A stretch of DNA of 64,000 nucleotides from UBA5794 sp963714375 (GTDB taxonomy: Bacteria; Actinomycetota; Acidimicrobiia; Spongiisociales; UBA5794), in assembly GCA_963714375.1 (NCBI GenBank), contig CAVQOG010000005.1:62001-126000 (forward strand), written 5' to 3'. Shown piece after piece: positions 8,862 through 15,797 of this stretch. The translations under genes and the position numbers were made by a program. The number at the start of each line of letters is the position of its first letter. Within the stretch, counting starts at the first letter, position 1. The notes under the pieces were generated by a model. That model did not search any database. It worked only from the letters and a program-made list of their open reading frames with translations, and was not told the DNA's origin.

Positions 8862-9677
8862 GTGAATACGCGTTCTTTGCGCGAGGACTTACTCGCCATC
8901 AACGGTGTCGAAGGCGCCGAAGTTGATGGAGATGCATCAAGTCCGTCCGGACTTCGAGTCCGGGTCTCCCAACATGCCGACCAGAAGCTGGTCGGAGAGT
9001 CCATCCGTCAAGTTCTATCAGACCACGGGTTTGGGACCGACACCCAGCTGCCAGGAGAACCGGCATCGGCTCCACACGCCGACCACTCCATGGCATCGGT
9101 CTCGGAATTGGCCGCCGATTCGGAACTGGTCGCGGAATTGGCAACAGGGTCGAAGGCGCCGGTTGCAACCCTTGTGTCGGTGCCCCCCGACGAGGATCAA
9201 CTTGTCGACGATGACGAGGATATAGCCAGTGGGTACGAGCCGGAGACACGGCGTGTGATCGATCTCATGGCTGAGGAAGACCTGTCGGAGTCCGAGCCAG
9301 AGTCTGAACCCCAAACCTCCGTGCCGCCGTCCCCTGGCACGTCGAGTCGCACGACAATTGAGCGCGTCTCGGTGGAGGAGGGCAGGAGCGGCATTGTTGT
9401 CACAGTTGTCGCCTCAGACGGAGAGCTTGAGACAGAGATGGCTCACGCAACCGAGGGAGGCGTGGAACGTGCCGTGGTTCTCGCCACCGCCAGGCTCGCC
9501 GCACCAGGGCGTCCCGCACCGGTCGTCATAGATATCGACGACCGACGCATCGAGGGAACCGATATCGTGATGATCGTCCTCGACAACGACGGTGAGATCA
9601 CCACCGGAAGTGCTGTAGTCGGTGCGGGTCGGGCCTTCGCCCTCGGCCGAGCAACCTGGTCCGCAATGCTGGTGTGA
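8862..9677 (+). CDS. Hypothetical acidic protein
   Basis: About 271 residues. The N-terminal 60 residues (SLREDLLAINGVEGAEVD onward) and the C-terminal 100 residues (ERVSVEEGRSGIVVTVVASD... RAFALGRATWSAMLV) look folded, while the middle (about 80-165) is a low-complexity acidic linker rich in Glu, Asp, Pro and Ser. No transmembrane segment. I do not recognise a family. The C-terminal part, with paired beta-strands and a final helix, could be a small alpha/beta domain. GTG at 8862 is chosen for AAAGGGA at 8848-8854; ATG at 8832 is an alternative. A heptamer array follows immediately. Confidence 0.6.
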   Translation: MNTRSLREDLLAINGVEGAEVDGDASSPSGLRVRVSQHADQKLVGESIRQVLSDHGFGTDTQLPGEPASAPHADHSMASVSELAADSELVAELATGSKAPVATLVSVPPDEDQLVDDDEDIASGYEPETRRVIDLMAEEDLSESEPESEPQTSVPPSPGTSSRTTIERVSVEEGRSGIVVTVVASDGELETEMAHATEGGVERAVVLATARLAAPGRPAPVVIDIDDRRIEGTDIVMIVLDNDGEITTGSAVVGAGRAFALGRATWSAMLV

Positions 9678-9680
9678 GGC

Positions 9681-9747
9681 GAGCTGCGCTCACAGCTCAC
9701 AGCTCACACCTTTCAGCCGTCCGACGTCCGACGTCCGACGTCTGAGC
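9681..9747. repeat. Heptamer array 3 (AGCTCAC and GTCCGAC words)
   Basis: AGCTCAC occurs twice in tandem (9694-9707), then after a short gap GTCCGAC three times in register (9719-9739) and GTCTGAG (9740-9746). It lies between convergent genes and ends at the stop codon (9748-9750) of the resolvase-like gene. Confidence 0.85.
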
Positions 9748-10275
9748 TCAGCCGGTCGGGGTGATCAGTCTTACTACGACATCGGTGGTGTCGTTGGCTT
9801 CGTCATACGGTGTATCGAAGACGACTGAACCCGCGACTGTGGGCTCGTCCGACCCTGAGAGTCCGAATGCTTCGTTGTACTCGGCAAGCCGAGCGACCAC
9901 ATCACGCACGAGGATGCGTGTGTGATCGTCTCCACCGTCTCGGAGAGCTATGAGATCCTCGTCGCCTGTGGCGATCACGGAAACGCCGGCTGCCCGAAGA
10001 TCTGTGATCATGATCTCCTGCAAGACCTTGTCTGGCGAAAGCGCTGAAAGCGTGGCGATCACGACGGCGTCGACCCCGCCAGATCGCACCATGTCGAGGA
10101 GCGCCTTGAATCCGGGCCGGTCCGATGGAGCCGAAGCCGCGTGGTGGTCCTGGCAGACTGCAATGAGTTCGTTTCCTGTGTCGCGAACCCAGCGACGTAC
10201 GCGCTCACTTTGTGCGAACGCGGTGTCTGGGTCTGACAGACCGGGGGTCTGCCGTACGTATCCAGCGATGCGCAT
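9748..10275 (-). CDS. Resolvase-like (serine recombinase N-terminal domain) protein, probably inactive
   Basis: A protein of 175 residues resembling the N-terminal catalytic domain of serine recombinases: MRIAGYVRQTPG at the start, a helix with spaced Arg (AQSERVRRWVRDTG), DRPGFKALLDMVRSGGVDAVVIATLSALS and LRAAGVSVIA. The family opening is Y-x-R-V-S-T; here the position of the nucleophilic serine reads Q-T, so recombinase activity is unlikely. No C-terminal HTH or zinc domain follows. ATG at 10275 is preceded by AGGAAGG. It may be a DNA-binding or structural relic; its role is unknown and no mobile element surrounds it. Confidence 0.7.
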   Translation of the reverse strand: MRIAGYVRQTPGLSDPDTAFAQSERVRRWVRDTGNELIAVCQDHHAASAPSDRPGFKALLDMVRSGGVDAVVIATLSALSPDKVLQEIMITDLRAAGVSVIATGDEDLIALRDGGDDHTRILVRDVVARLAEYNEAFGLSGSDEPTVAGSVVFDTPYDEANDTTDVVVRLITPTG

Positions 10276-10381
10276 GATGCCTTCCTCGTGCAACGGTCAG
10301 TATCGCAGGTGCGCGTACGGTGGTCAATTATCAGCGCAGAGTGGTCGATATCGTACAGTGGGTCGATGGGTGCGGAGATGG

Positions 10382-10387
10382 TACGAT
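10382..10387 (+). promoter_or_regulatory. Possible -10 of a leaderless HNH mRNA
   Basis: TACGAT lies 9 bases before the ATG at 10397, and there is no Shine-Dalgarno sequence between them. This spacing fits a leaderless transcript, common in actinobacteria. No strong -35 element is seen. Confidence 0.35.
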
Positions 10388-10396
10388 TTCGGCCGC

Positions 10397-10882
10397 ATGA
10401 GAACGCTTGTCCTCAACGCATCGAATGAGCCGCTGTCCGTCGTGCCGGCACGGAGGGCGCTGGTTCTGCTGCTCCGGGAACGTGCCGTCGTTGTATCAGA
10501 ATCGGAACGTACCTGGCGCGCCGAAAGCCTGTCCCTCAACGTTCCGTCCGTTGTCCGACTCCGACGATATGTCACTGTTCCGTATCGACGGTCAGTACCG
10601 CTGTCGCGTCGAGCAATCTTTATTCGTGACGGAAATCGATGCCAATACTGCGGAAAGCACGCCGAGAACATCGATCATGTCGTTCCCAAGGTGCAGGGTG
10701 GCCGACACCGGTGGGACAACGTCGTCGCGTCCTGTCGCCGATGTAACACCCGCAAGGGCGGTCGGACGCCTGCCCAGGCGGGTCTTCAACTTCAGCGAAG
10801 ACCATCCGCACCCGGGCGATTCGATTGGGTTCTTGTTGCAGCGGGTGGCCACGCGGATCAAGGGTGGCAACGATTCCTCTGA
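10397..10882 (+). CDS. HNH endonuclease family protein
   Basis: A protein of 161 residues. The C-terminal half has the HNH fold with zinc-type cysteines: RDGNRCQYCGK, then ENIDHVVPKVQGGRHRWDN and ASCRRCNTRKGGRTP. The H of IDHVVP, the N of WDN and the two CxxC pairs are in place. The N-terminal 80 residues (VLNASNEPLSVVPARRALVLLL...) match the extended form that is widespread and usually chromosomal in actinobacteria, with unknown function rather than a restriction role. No restriction or phage genes lie nearby. The start is probably leaderless. Confidence 0.85.
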   Translation: MRTLVLNASNEPLSVVPARRALVLLLRERAVVVSESERTWRAESLSLNVPSVVRLRRYVTVPYRRSVPLSRRAIFIRDGNRCQYCGKHAENIDHVVPKVQGGRHRWDNVVASCRRCNTRKGGRTPAQAGLQLQRRPSAPGRFDWVLVAAGGHADQGWQRFL

Positions 10883-10884
10883 GC

Positions 10885-10933
10885 GTCCGACGTCTGATGT
10901 CTGACTTCTGACTTCTGACTTCTGACTTCTGTC
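10885..10933. repeat. Heptamer array 4 (GTCTGAC/TTCTGAC words)
   Basis: Seven contiguous 7-bp words fill 10885-10933: GTCCGAC, GTCTGAT, GTCTGAC, TTCTGAC three times and TTCTGTC. The last word ends exactly one base before the stop codon of the minus-strand stress-protein gene. TTCTGAC is the reverse complement of GTCAGAA in array 1. Confidence 0.88.
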
Positions 10934-11446
10934 CTACCGGATCACCAGGACGGGGCACGGGGAGCGTCGAACGAGTTTGGATCCGACTGACCAAAGGAGG
11001 GCAGGGATCGCGCCACCACCCCTGGCACCGACAACGATCACATCGGCTTCGATTTCCTTTGCAAGCTCGATGAGGTCGTCTGCGACGTCGTCGCCCTCGC
11101 GAACTGTGGACTCGGCTGTCCCACCGCCTTCCCTGATCGCTGTGACGATGGGACGGCACCGCTCGATTCGCTTGTCACCGAGGTATTGGGCAACAACGGC
11201 ATCGTCGCCTGGCCAGTTCCGGGGGGCAGGTCCGTCGGCGGTTGTTGTGCCGACGTACTCGCCGTCGGTATCGACCGCTGGAGGCGGCTGTGAGCCGAAT
11301 TTCGCACGAAGGTCCGCGAGCATTGTTCGCGGGACCCGAACGATTGTGCCGACGGTGGTCCTGCCATCTGGACCGGCGAGGGACGATGCAAAAGTAGCGG
11401 CCGCTGCAGGGTCGATTGATCCGTCCGTTGCAACCAATACATGCAT
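10934..11446 (-). CDS. Universal stress protein (UspA family)
   Basis: A protein of 170 residues with the UspA alpha/beta fold. MHVLVATDGSIDPAAAA at the N-terminus is the first strand and ATP-contact Asp; ADVIVVGARGGGAIPALLWSVGSKLVRRSPCPVLVIR at the C-terminus contains the G-x2-G-x9-G(S/T) nucleotide-binding pattern in modified form (GARGGG, then GSKLVRRS). A cytosolic stress or metabolic regulator, possibly ATP binding. About 40 residues near the middle are a variable loop. It is transcribed alone, just downstream of the dehydrogenase-like gene on the same strand (36-nt gap), so the two may share a transcript. Confidence 0.85.
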   Translation of the reverse strand: MHVLVATDGSIDPAAAATFASSLAGPDGRTTVGTIVRVPRTMLADLRAKFGSQPPPAVDTDGEYVGTTTADGPAPRNWPGDDAVVAQYLGDKRIERCRPIVTAIREGGGTAESTVREGDDVADDLIELAKEIEADVIVVGARGGGAIPALLWSVGSKLVRRSPCPVLVIR

Positions 11447-11482
11447 GAGTGTCCTCCCGACGCGTCGTCTTCCCGCAACAGG

Positions 11483-12265
11483 CTAGACATCAACACCGTG
11501 CGTTCGCGCAATATCAGTCAACGTCGCCACCTCAATACCGGCATCGTGTGCATGGCCGAGTGCACGTTGGAGTCTCCGAGGCGCCGAACGACCGGTCGTC
11601 CCATGTGCAGGGTCGCCGTCGAAGGCAGCGATCATCGAATCGTATGCAGCGTCCACGTCTACCTCTGATCCCACGAGATACTCCTGAATGGCGAGGACGT
11701 CTGCCCCGACCCTCCGTGCAAGGTCTTCGTGTGAGCCCCACAGATCTCCGACTGACCCACCCGTTTCGAGTCCCGCAATATTGGCGACGAGAATGTACAG
11801 GTTCTTCGACACAAGCTCGTCGATGATCTCGTCGGATCCGACGACATGTGCTTCGATGAGGTCTGCGTTGAGAGCGTCGACGAGGAATTGTGCCTTTGGG
11901 CCTGCGAATGGACTCGACACGATCACCTTGGTGTCGGTTCCCCTCTTTTTCTCGAACCAGATCACCCCGACCGTCGGATCGGTGATTCCGTGGCGAATCC
12001 AATCTCGGGGGAGGAGTTCGTTTTGGATCAGTGCCACACGTTCATTCCACGCCGTCGGCAGCGACGAGAGGACGTCGCCAAGGTCGTCCTCACCAACGGT
12101 GATGAGCACGAGATTCGGTTCAGGGATCCGAGTTGCGACTTCCGCCATTGGCGTTGAGCGGGTCACGGGGACCACGGTGTGCCCGGCCTTCAGGAGAGCT
12201 CTGGCAAAGACTCCGCCCATCTCGCCAACACCGATGAGGACTACGGGGGAGTGTGGATCAGACAT
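11483..12265 (-). CDS. NAD(P)-binding oxidoreductase, ketopantoate reductase-like
   Basis: A protein of 260 residues. The N-terminal Rossmann motif VVLIGVGEMGGVFARALLKAGH and following strand with Arg (PVTRST) suggest NADP binding. A helical C-terminal domain begins near residue 150 (DELVSKNLYILVANIAGL), where the Lys-Asn pair corresponds to the substrate region of ketopantoate reductases and related 6-phosphogluconate dehydrogenase-like enzymes. The exact substrate is not clear and I do not call it panE. ATG at 12265 opens directly at the Rossmann fold. Confidence 0.65.
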   Translation of the reverse strand: MSDPHSPVVLIGVGEMGGVFARALLKAGHTVVPVTRSTPMAEVATRIPEPNLVLITVGEDDLGDVLSSLPTAWNERVALIQNELLPRDWIRHGITDPTVGVIWFEKKRGTDTKVIVSSPFAGPKAQFLVDALNADLIEAHVVGSDEIIDELVSKNLYILVANIAGLETGGSVGDLWGSHEDLARRVGADVLAIQEYLVGSEVDVDAAYDSMIAAFDGDPAHGTTGRSAPRRLQRALGHAHDAGIEVATLTDIARTHGVDV

Positions 12266-12285
12266 GGTGGAGAGCGTATCGGGAT

Positions 12286-12400
12286 GGGCTCGCTTCTGGG
12301 CTCGCTTCGCTCGCTGCTTTCAGCTCACAGCTCACAGCTCACAGCTCACAGTCGACCGATGGTGGCGTCCGATGTCTGATGTCCGATGTCCGACGTCCGT
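12286..12400. repeat. Heptamer array 5 (AGCTCAC x4 and GTCCGAT x5)
   Basis: GCTCGCTTCGCTCGC (12299-12314) leads into AGCTCAC four times in register (12322-12349). After an 18-bp gap, five GTCCGAT-type words run from 12367 to 12401. The array separates two minus-strand genes and ends at the stop codon of the ABC permease. Confidence 0.88.
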
Positions 12401-13207
12401 CTACGTCTTGGCGGCTGCTCGACGGTATCTGCGGACGGCAAGGGGGACGAACACGATCAGGATGATCGCGATCCACACGAATGTGTAGAACACAGGGTTC
12501 TGGAGTGGCCACGCCGTTGGTTCGGGGGTTCCAACGGGGATGTTGCCGAACAGTTCCCGAACCGCCTGCGTCAAGGACGACACCGGATTCCATTCCGCGA
12601 ACGTCTTGAGCGGCTCTGGCAGATTGTCGGACGGCACGAATGTGTTTGCGATGAACGTCAATGGGAAGATGACCATGAACGAAGCGTTGTTGATGACCTC
12701 GACACTTGGCACAGAAAGGCCAACCAGCGCCATGATCCACGAGAACGCATATGCGAACATGAGAAGGAGTGCAAACGCCAGGGCGGCACTGAACGCACCA
12801 TTGTGGATACGCCATCCCACGATGAATCCTGTCAGCGCCATGATCACAAGCGACGCGACGTTGTAGATCACATCGCTCGCGGTTCGCCCGAACACCACAG
12901 CCGATTGGGACATCGGGAGCGAGCGGAACCGGTTGATGATCCCTCTTTGCATGTCTTCGGCGAGTCCAGCGCCGGTGAACGTTGCTCCGAAGATCACGGT
13001 CTGGGCGAAAATGCCACCCATCAGGAAGTCCTTGTAGGAACCCCCTGGTATCTCGATCGAGCCTCCGAAGACAAATGCGAAGAGGAGAACGAACATGATC
13101 GGTGAGATCAACACGAACACCAGTACCTCGGGCACCCTGATGATCTTGATGACGTTTCGCTTGGCGATGACGTGGCCATCAGCGAATGCAGCTCGGAGCC
13201 TTTGCAT
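12401..13207 (-). CDS. ABC-2 type exporter permease (DrrB-like)
   Basis: A protein of 268 residues with six predicted transmembrane helices and the ABC-2 permease layout. The cytosolic N-terminus carries KRNVIKIIRVPEVLVFVLISP, and the conserved central part reads AEDMQRGIINRFRSLPMSQSAVVFGR, the coupling helix region typical of daunorubicin-resistance type permeases. It would pair with the adjacent ATPase to form an efflux complex for a lipid or drug; the substrate is unknown. Its start overlaps the ATPase stop by one base (coupled). Confidence 0.88.
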   Translation of the reverse strand: MQRLRAAFADGHVIAKRNVIKIIRVPEVLVFVLISPIMFVLLFAFVFGGSIEIPGGSYKDFLMGGIFAQTVIFGATFTGAGLAEDMQRGIINRFRSLPMSQSAVVFGRTASDVIYNVASLVIMALTGFIVGWRIHNGAFSAALAFALLLMFAYAFSWIMALVGLSVPSVEVINNASFMVIFPLTFIANTFVPSDNLPEPLKTFAEWNPVSSLTQAVRELFGNIPVGTPEPTAWPLQNPVFYTFVWIAIILIVFVPLAVRRYRRAAAKT

Positions 13208-14190
13208 CAGTGTGCCCCCAGTCTCTCGTCATGTTCGCCGGAATCCGAATACTCGCTGATGTGTCCCGTGAGGGCGAGAAACACATCGTCGAGCGTTGGT
13301 CGTCTGATACCCACATCGCGGATTCCAATGTTTGCGATATCGAAGGATCGGATGACCGCCGTCAACGTGGCGGCGCCACCGGTGATCGGAGCGCTCAGCG
13401 AGTTTGATCGTTCATCGACGTGTACGTCTTCGTTCGCGTGAGGACGCAGGCACGCTATGGCAGCCGCGATATCGGTCGCGGCACGCACGGTGATGGCAAT
13501 CCGCTCGCCCCCGACCTGTGTCTTGAGCTCGTCCGGTGTTCCGTGCGCGATTTCGCCGCCGTGGTCGATGACGATGATGTCGTCAGCCAGCTGATCTGCT
13601 TCTTCGAGATACTGGGTGGTAAGGAGAAGGGTGGTTCCTTGCGTGACCAGGTTCCGGATGACTTCCCAGAGTTGGATACGGCTTCGCGGGTCCAGGCCCG
13701 TGGTTGGTTCGTCAAGGAACAGGATTGGCGGGCGGGCAACAAGTGCCCCCGCAAGGTCGAGTCGCCGCCGCATGCCGCCCGAATATGTCTTTACGGGGCG
13801 GTCACCGGATTCCACAAGGTCGAATTGCTCGAGGAGCTCCCTGCTGCGTGCCGAGGCCGCAGCCTTGCCGAGGTGATACAGCCGTCCGATCATGTCGAGA
13901 TTCTCATAGCCCGTGAGGTACTCATCGACGGCCGCATACTGCCCCGACAATCCGATTCGGGTCCGAACTTCGTGTGCTTCCGTGAAGACATCGAGACCGT
14001 CAACGGTGGCCGTCCCCTCATCGGGAATGAGCAGCGTTGTGAGGATTGACACCACGGTCGTCTTTCCTGCACCGTTGGGACCGAGCAGACCAACCACAGT
14101 TCCCTTTTCGACCGTGAGGTCAAATCCATCGAGCGCTATGACCTTGCCGTAGTGCTTGACGAGTCCGCGTGCTTCTATCACCGCTGCCAT
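13207..14190 (-). CDS. ABC exporter ATP-binding protein (DrrA-like)
   Basis: A protein of 327 residues. Walker A LLGPNGAGKTTVVSIL, the ABC signature YSGGMRRRLDLAGAL, Walker B ILFLDEPTTGLDPRSR and the switch histidine after LLLTTQYLEEADQLAD (Gln replaces the usual His: TTQY, as in DrrA proteins). The C-terminal extension of about 90 residues is also DrrA-like. It energises the permease encoded directly downstream. First gene of the two-gene minus-strand operon; the divergent neighbour is the hydrolase at 14284. Confidence 0.92.
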   Translation of the reverse strand: MAAVIEARGLVKHYGKVIALDGFDLTVEKGTVVGLLGPNGAGKTTVVSILTTLLIPDEGTATVDGLDVFTEAHEVRTRIGLSGQYAAVDEYLTGYENLDMIGRLYHLGKAAASARSRELLEQFDLVESGDRPVKTYSGGMRRRLDLAGALVARPPILFLDEPTTGLDPRSRIQLWEVIRNLVTQGTTLLLTTQYLEEADQLADDIIVIDHGGEIAHGTPDELKTQVGGERIAITVRAATDIAAAIACLRPHANEDVHVDERSNSLSAPITGGAATLTAVIRSFDIANIGIRDVGIRRPTLDDVFLALTGHISEYSDSGEHDERLGAH

Positions 14191-14271
14191 GATGTACCTT
14201 CCCCGAAACGACGCAGGATCATATCAATGCGTGGGGGCCTGGTACCCGCTCCCGGTCAGAATGCCGATGTG

Positions 14272-14277
14272 TACAGT
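14272..14277 (+). promoter_or_regulatory. Possible -10 of a leaderless hydrolase mRNA
   Basis: TACAGT, preceded by GTG, lies 6 bases before ATG 14284. There is no Shine-Dalgarno sequence, so transcription may start at the start codon. Confidence 0.3.
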
Positions 14278-14283
14278 TGCCCG

Positions 14284-14961
14284 ATGGACATCATCCTCGT
14301 CGCGGGACTGTGGCTGAAGAAGTCAGTTTGGGCTGACGTTGTGTCGGAACTTGAACATCGTGGCCACCGACCGATCCCGATCGCCCTACCGGGAGTCGAC
14401 GACGCATCGAATGCCGCCACATTGGCAGATCAGGTGTCGACCCTGACTGCTGCCGTCGACAGCGCAGAACGGCCCATGGTGGTCGGTCACTCTGCTGCGT
14501 GCACGCTGGCGTGGATGGTCGCTGACCAGCGGCCATCAGGGCTCCACAGCATCGTTCTTATCGGTGGCTTCCCTGCAGAGGATGGCGACACCTATGCAGA
14601 CTTCTTTGAACCAATCGATGGCTTGATGGGTTTTCCGGGCTGGGAGCCCTTCGAAGGTCCGGATAGTTCCGATCTCGACGAGGCGGCTCGCCGGGAGTTC
14701 GCGGCGAGCGCAGTCCCCGTTCCCGACGGCGTGTCGAAAGGCATCGTCCATCTATCGGATGAGAGAAGATTCGACGTACCCGTACTTGTCGTGTGCCCCG
14801 AATACACACCGGACCAAGCTCGAGGCTGGATTGAGGCAGGGGAGGCGCCCGAACTCAAAAGCGCACACCGGGTCACCTTCGCCGACATTGATTCGGGTCA
14901 TTGGCCGATGGTCACCCAACCGGTGGAGCTCGCCCGAATCCTGGCTGACGCAACACAGTGA
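14284..14961 (+). CDS. Alpha/beta hydrolase
   Basis: A protein of 225 residues of the compact alpha/beta-hydrolase type. The nucleophile elbow is VVGHSAACTLAWMVA (G-H-S-A-A), the oxyanion strand is MDIILVAGLWLKKSVW, and the likely catalytic His is in DSGHWPMVTQPVELARIL near the C-terminus; the acid may be the Asp/Glu near VLVVCPEYTPD. The substrate is unknown. Monocistronic and divergent from the ABC operon. The 284-bp region after it holds a repeat array and the dcw promoter. Confidence 0.82.
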   Translation: MDIILVAGLWLKKSVWADVVSELEHRGHRPIPIALPGVDDASNAATLADQVSTLTAAVDSAERPMVVGHSAACTLAWMVADQRPSGLHSIVLIGGFPAEDGDTYADFFEPIDGLMGFPGWEPFEGPDSSDLDEAARREFAASAVPVPDGVSKGIVHLSDERRFDVPVLVVCPEYTPDQARGWIEAGEAPELKSAHRVTFADIDSGHWPMVTQPVELARILADATQ

Positions 14962-15019
14962 GGTGAGTGCTGCGTCGGCATTGACGATGTAGGTGGCGCC
15001 AGCATCTTGTCTCAAACTG

Positions 15020-15136
15020 GGAGACGGGGTTCGCGGGCTCACACGCCCCCCTGGCTCGAAGACTCGCCTGTCCCCCCTGGAAGGGAGGACTGTTCCCGTG
15101 AGAGTGCCCAAAACTTTCTGACTTCTGGCTTCTGGT
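15020..15136. repeat. Heptamer array 6 with GC hairpin
   Basis: Three 7-bp words (TTCTGAC, TTCTGGC, TTCTGGT) run from 15116 to 15136. Upstream, 15070-15090 forms a hairpin with eight base pairs and one mismatch around a GGA loop. The same pairing of a C-run/G-run hairpin with heptamers is seen in arrays 8, 9 and 10. The hairpin could end transcription of the hydrolase gene. Confidence 0.6.
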
Positions 15137-15157
15137 GGGCTGGTGTGCTCGATTGTG

Positions 15158-15186
15158 TTGACAAGTGGCGCGGAGTGGGGCATAGT
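15158..15186 (+). promoter_or_regulatory. Promoter of the dcw operon (PmraZ)
   Basis: A perfect -35 hexamer TTGACA (15158-15163) is separated by 17 bp from CATAGT (15181-15186), which matches the -10 consensus at 4 of 6 positions. The mraZ start codon lies 60 bp further on. The GTGG boxes overlap this promoter. Confidence 0.7.
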
Positions 15187-15198
15187 GGCAGCCTGTGG
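15164..15198 (+). promoter_or_regulatory. Putative MraZ operator: four GTGG boxes at 10-bp spacing
   Basis: AGTGG occurs at 15164, 15174 and 15184, and TGTGG at 15194, each followed by five variable bases, so the period is exactly 10 bp. MraZ of E. coli binds TGGGN repeats separated by 5 bp in front of its own gene. The position here, between -35 and just past -10, would block RNA polymerase. The assignment to MraZ is inference from spacing and location. Confidence 0.65.
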
Positions 15199-15245
15199 GA
15201 GATGACCACAGGATGGAGACCGGTGGATGATGGAGATGCCACGAC

Positions 15246-15677
15246 ATGTTTCTCGGCGAATACAGCCATTCGCTCGACGACAAGGGCCGCATTGTGATGC
15301 CCTCGAAGTTTCGCGTGGACCTCGAACGCGGCCTCGTCGTGACCAAGGGTCAGGAACGATGCCTCTATGTCTTTCCGATGGATGTGTGGGACCGCGAATC
15401 CGAACGGGTCAGGCGGCTCCCGCGCACCGACAAGCGGGCGCGCAACTATTCACGGTCCTTCTTCGCTTCGGCATCAGATCAGTCGCTCGACCGGACGGGT
15501 CGATGTGCGATTCCCGAACCGCTCCGCATCTACGCAGGGCTTGGGAAAGACGTCACAGTTGTCGGGGTCTCGGATCGAGTCGAGATCTGGGATACGGAGA
15601 CATGGAACTCGGTCGCCGCGGAGGCGGACGAGTACTACGCAGGTATCGAGGAGGTCTTGTCCGAGGAAGGGATATGA
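15246..15677 (+). CDS. mraZ: Transcriptional regulator MraZ
   Basis: A protein of 143 residues made of two AbrB-like SpoVT domains. MFLGEYSHSLDDKGRIVMPSKFR opens the first, and the second contains the repeat DRTGRCAIPEPLRIYAGLGKDVTVVGVSDRVEIWD. The paired D-x-x-G-R-x-x-x-P motifs are characteristic. MraZ forms a ring that binds repeated DNA boxes upstream of its own gene and represses the division/cell-wall cluster. First gene of the dcw operon, with GGAG 11 nt before the ATG and the box array directly upstream. Confidence 0.96.
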   Translation: MFLGEYSHSLDDKGRIVMPSKFRVDLERGLVVTKGQERCLYVFPMDVWDRESERVRRLPRTDKRARNYSRSFFASASDQSLDRTGRCAIPEPLRIYAGLGKDVTVVGVSDRVEIWDTETWNSVAAEADEYYAGIEEVLSEEGI

Positions 15678-15716
15678 CAGTCAGAAACGAAGGTCGATCG
15701 ATGTGGGCTGGCTCGT

Positions 15717-15797
15717 GGTCAGTCCCCCGGATGCCAATTGGGAGGCCCCTTACTCCGCCCGCTTCCATCTTGGCGCCAGCGCTCCGGGGGGCTGACC
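15717..15797 (+). ncRNA. Cis-acting RNA element in front of rsmH (mraW-motif-like)
   Basis: Bases 15717-15731 pair with 15783-15797 over 15 consecutive positions (one U-G wobble), enclosing about 51 nt. The right arm contains the G-run that would serve as ribosome binding site and ends one base before the rsmH ATG. A structured RNA named mraW has been described upstream of this gene in actinobacteria; position and stem fit, but I cannot align it to the published consensus. The stem would hide the start region, suggesting translational control. Confidence 0.6.

Noticed and set aside
976..12400. Interpretation of the short tandem repeats as CRISPR arrays
   Set aside because: Units are 7 bp and directly adjacent, with no unique spacers and no cas genes.
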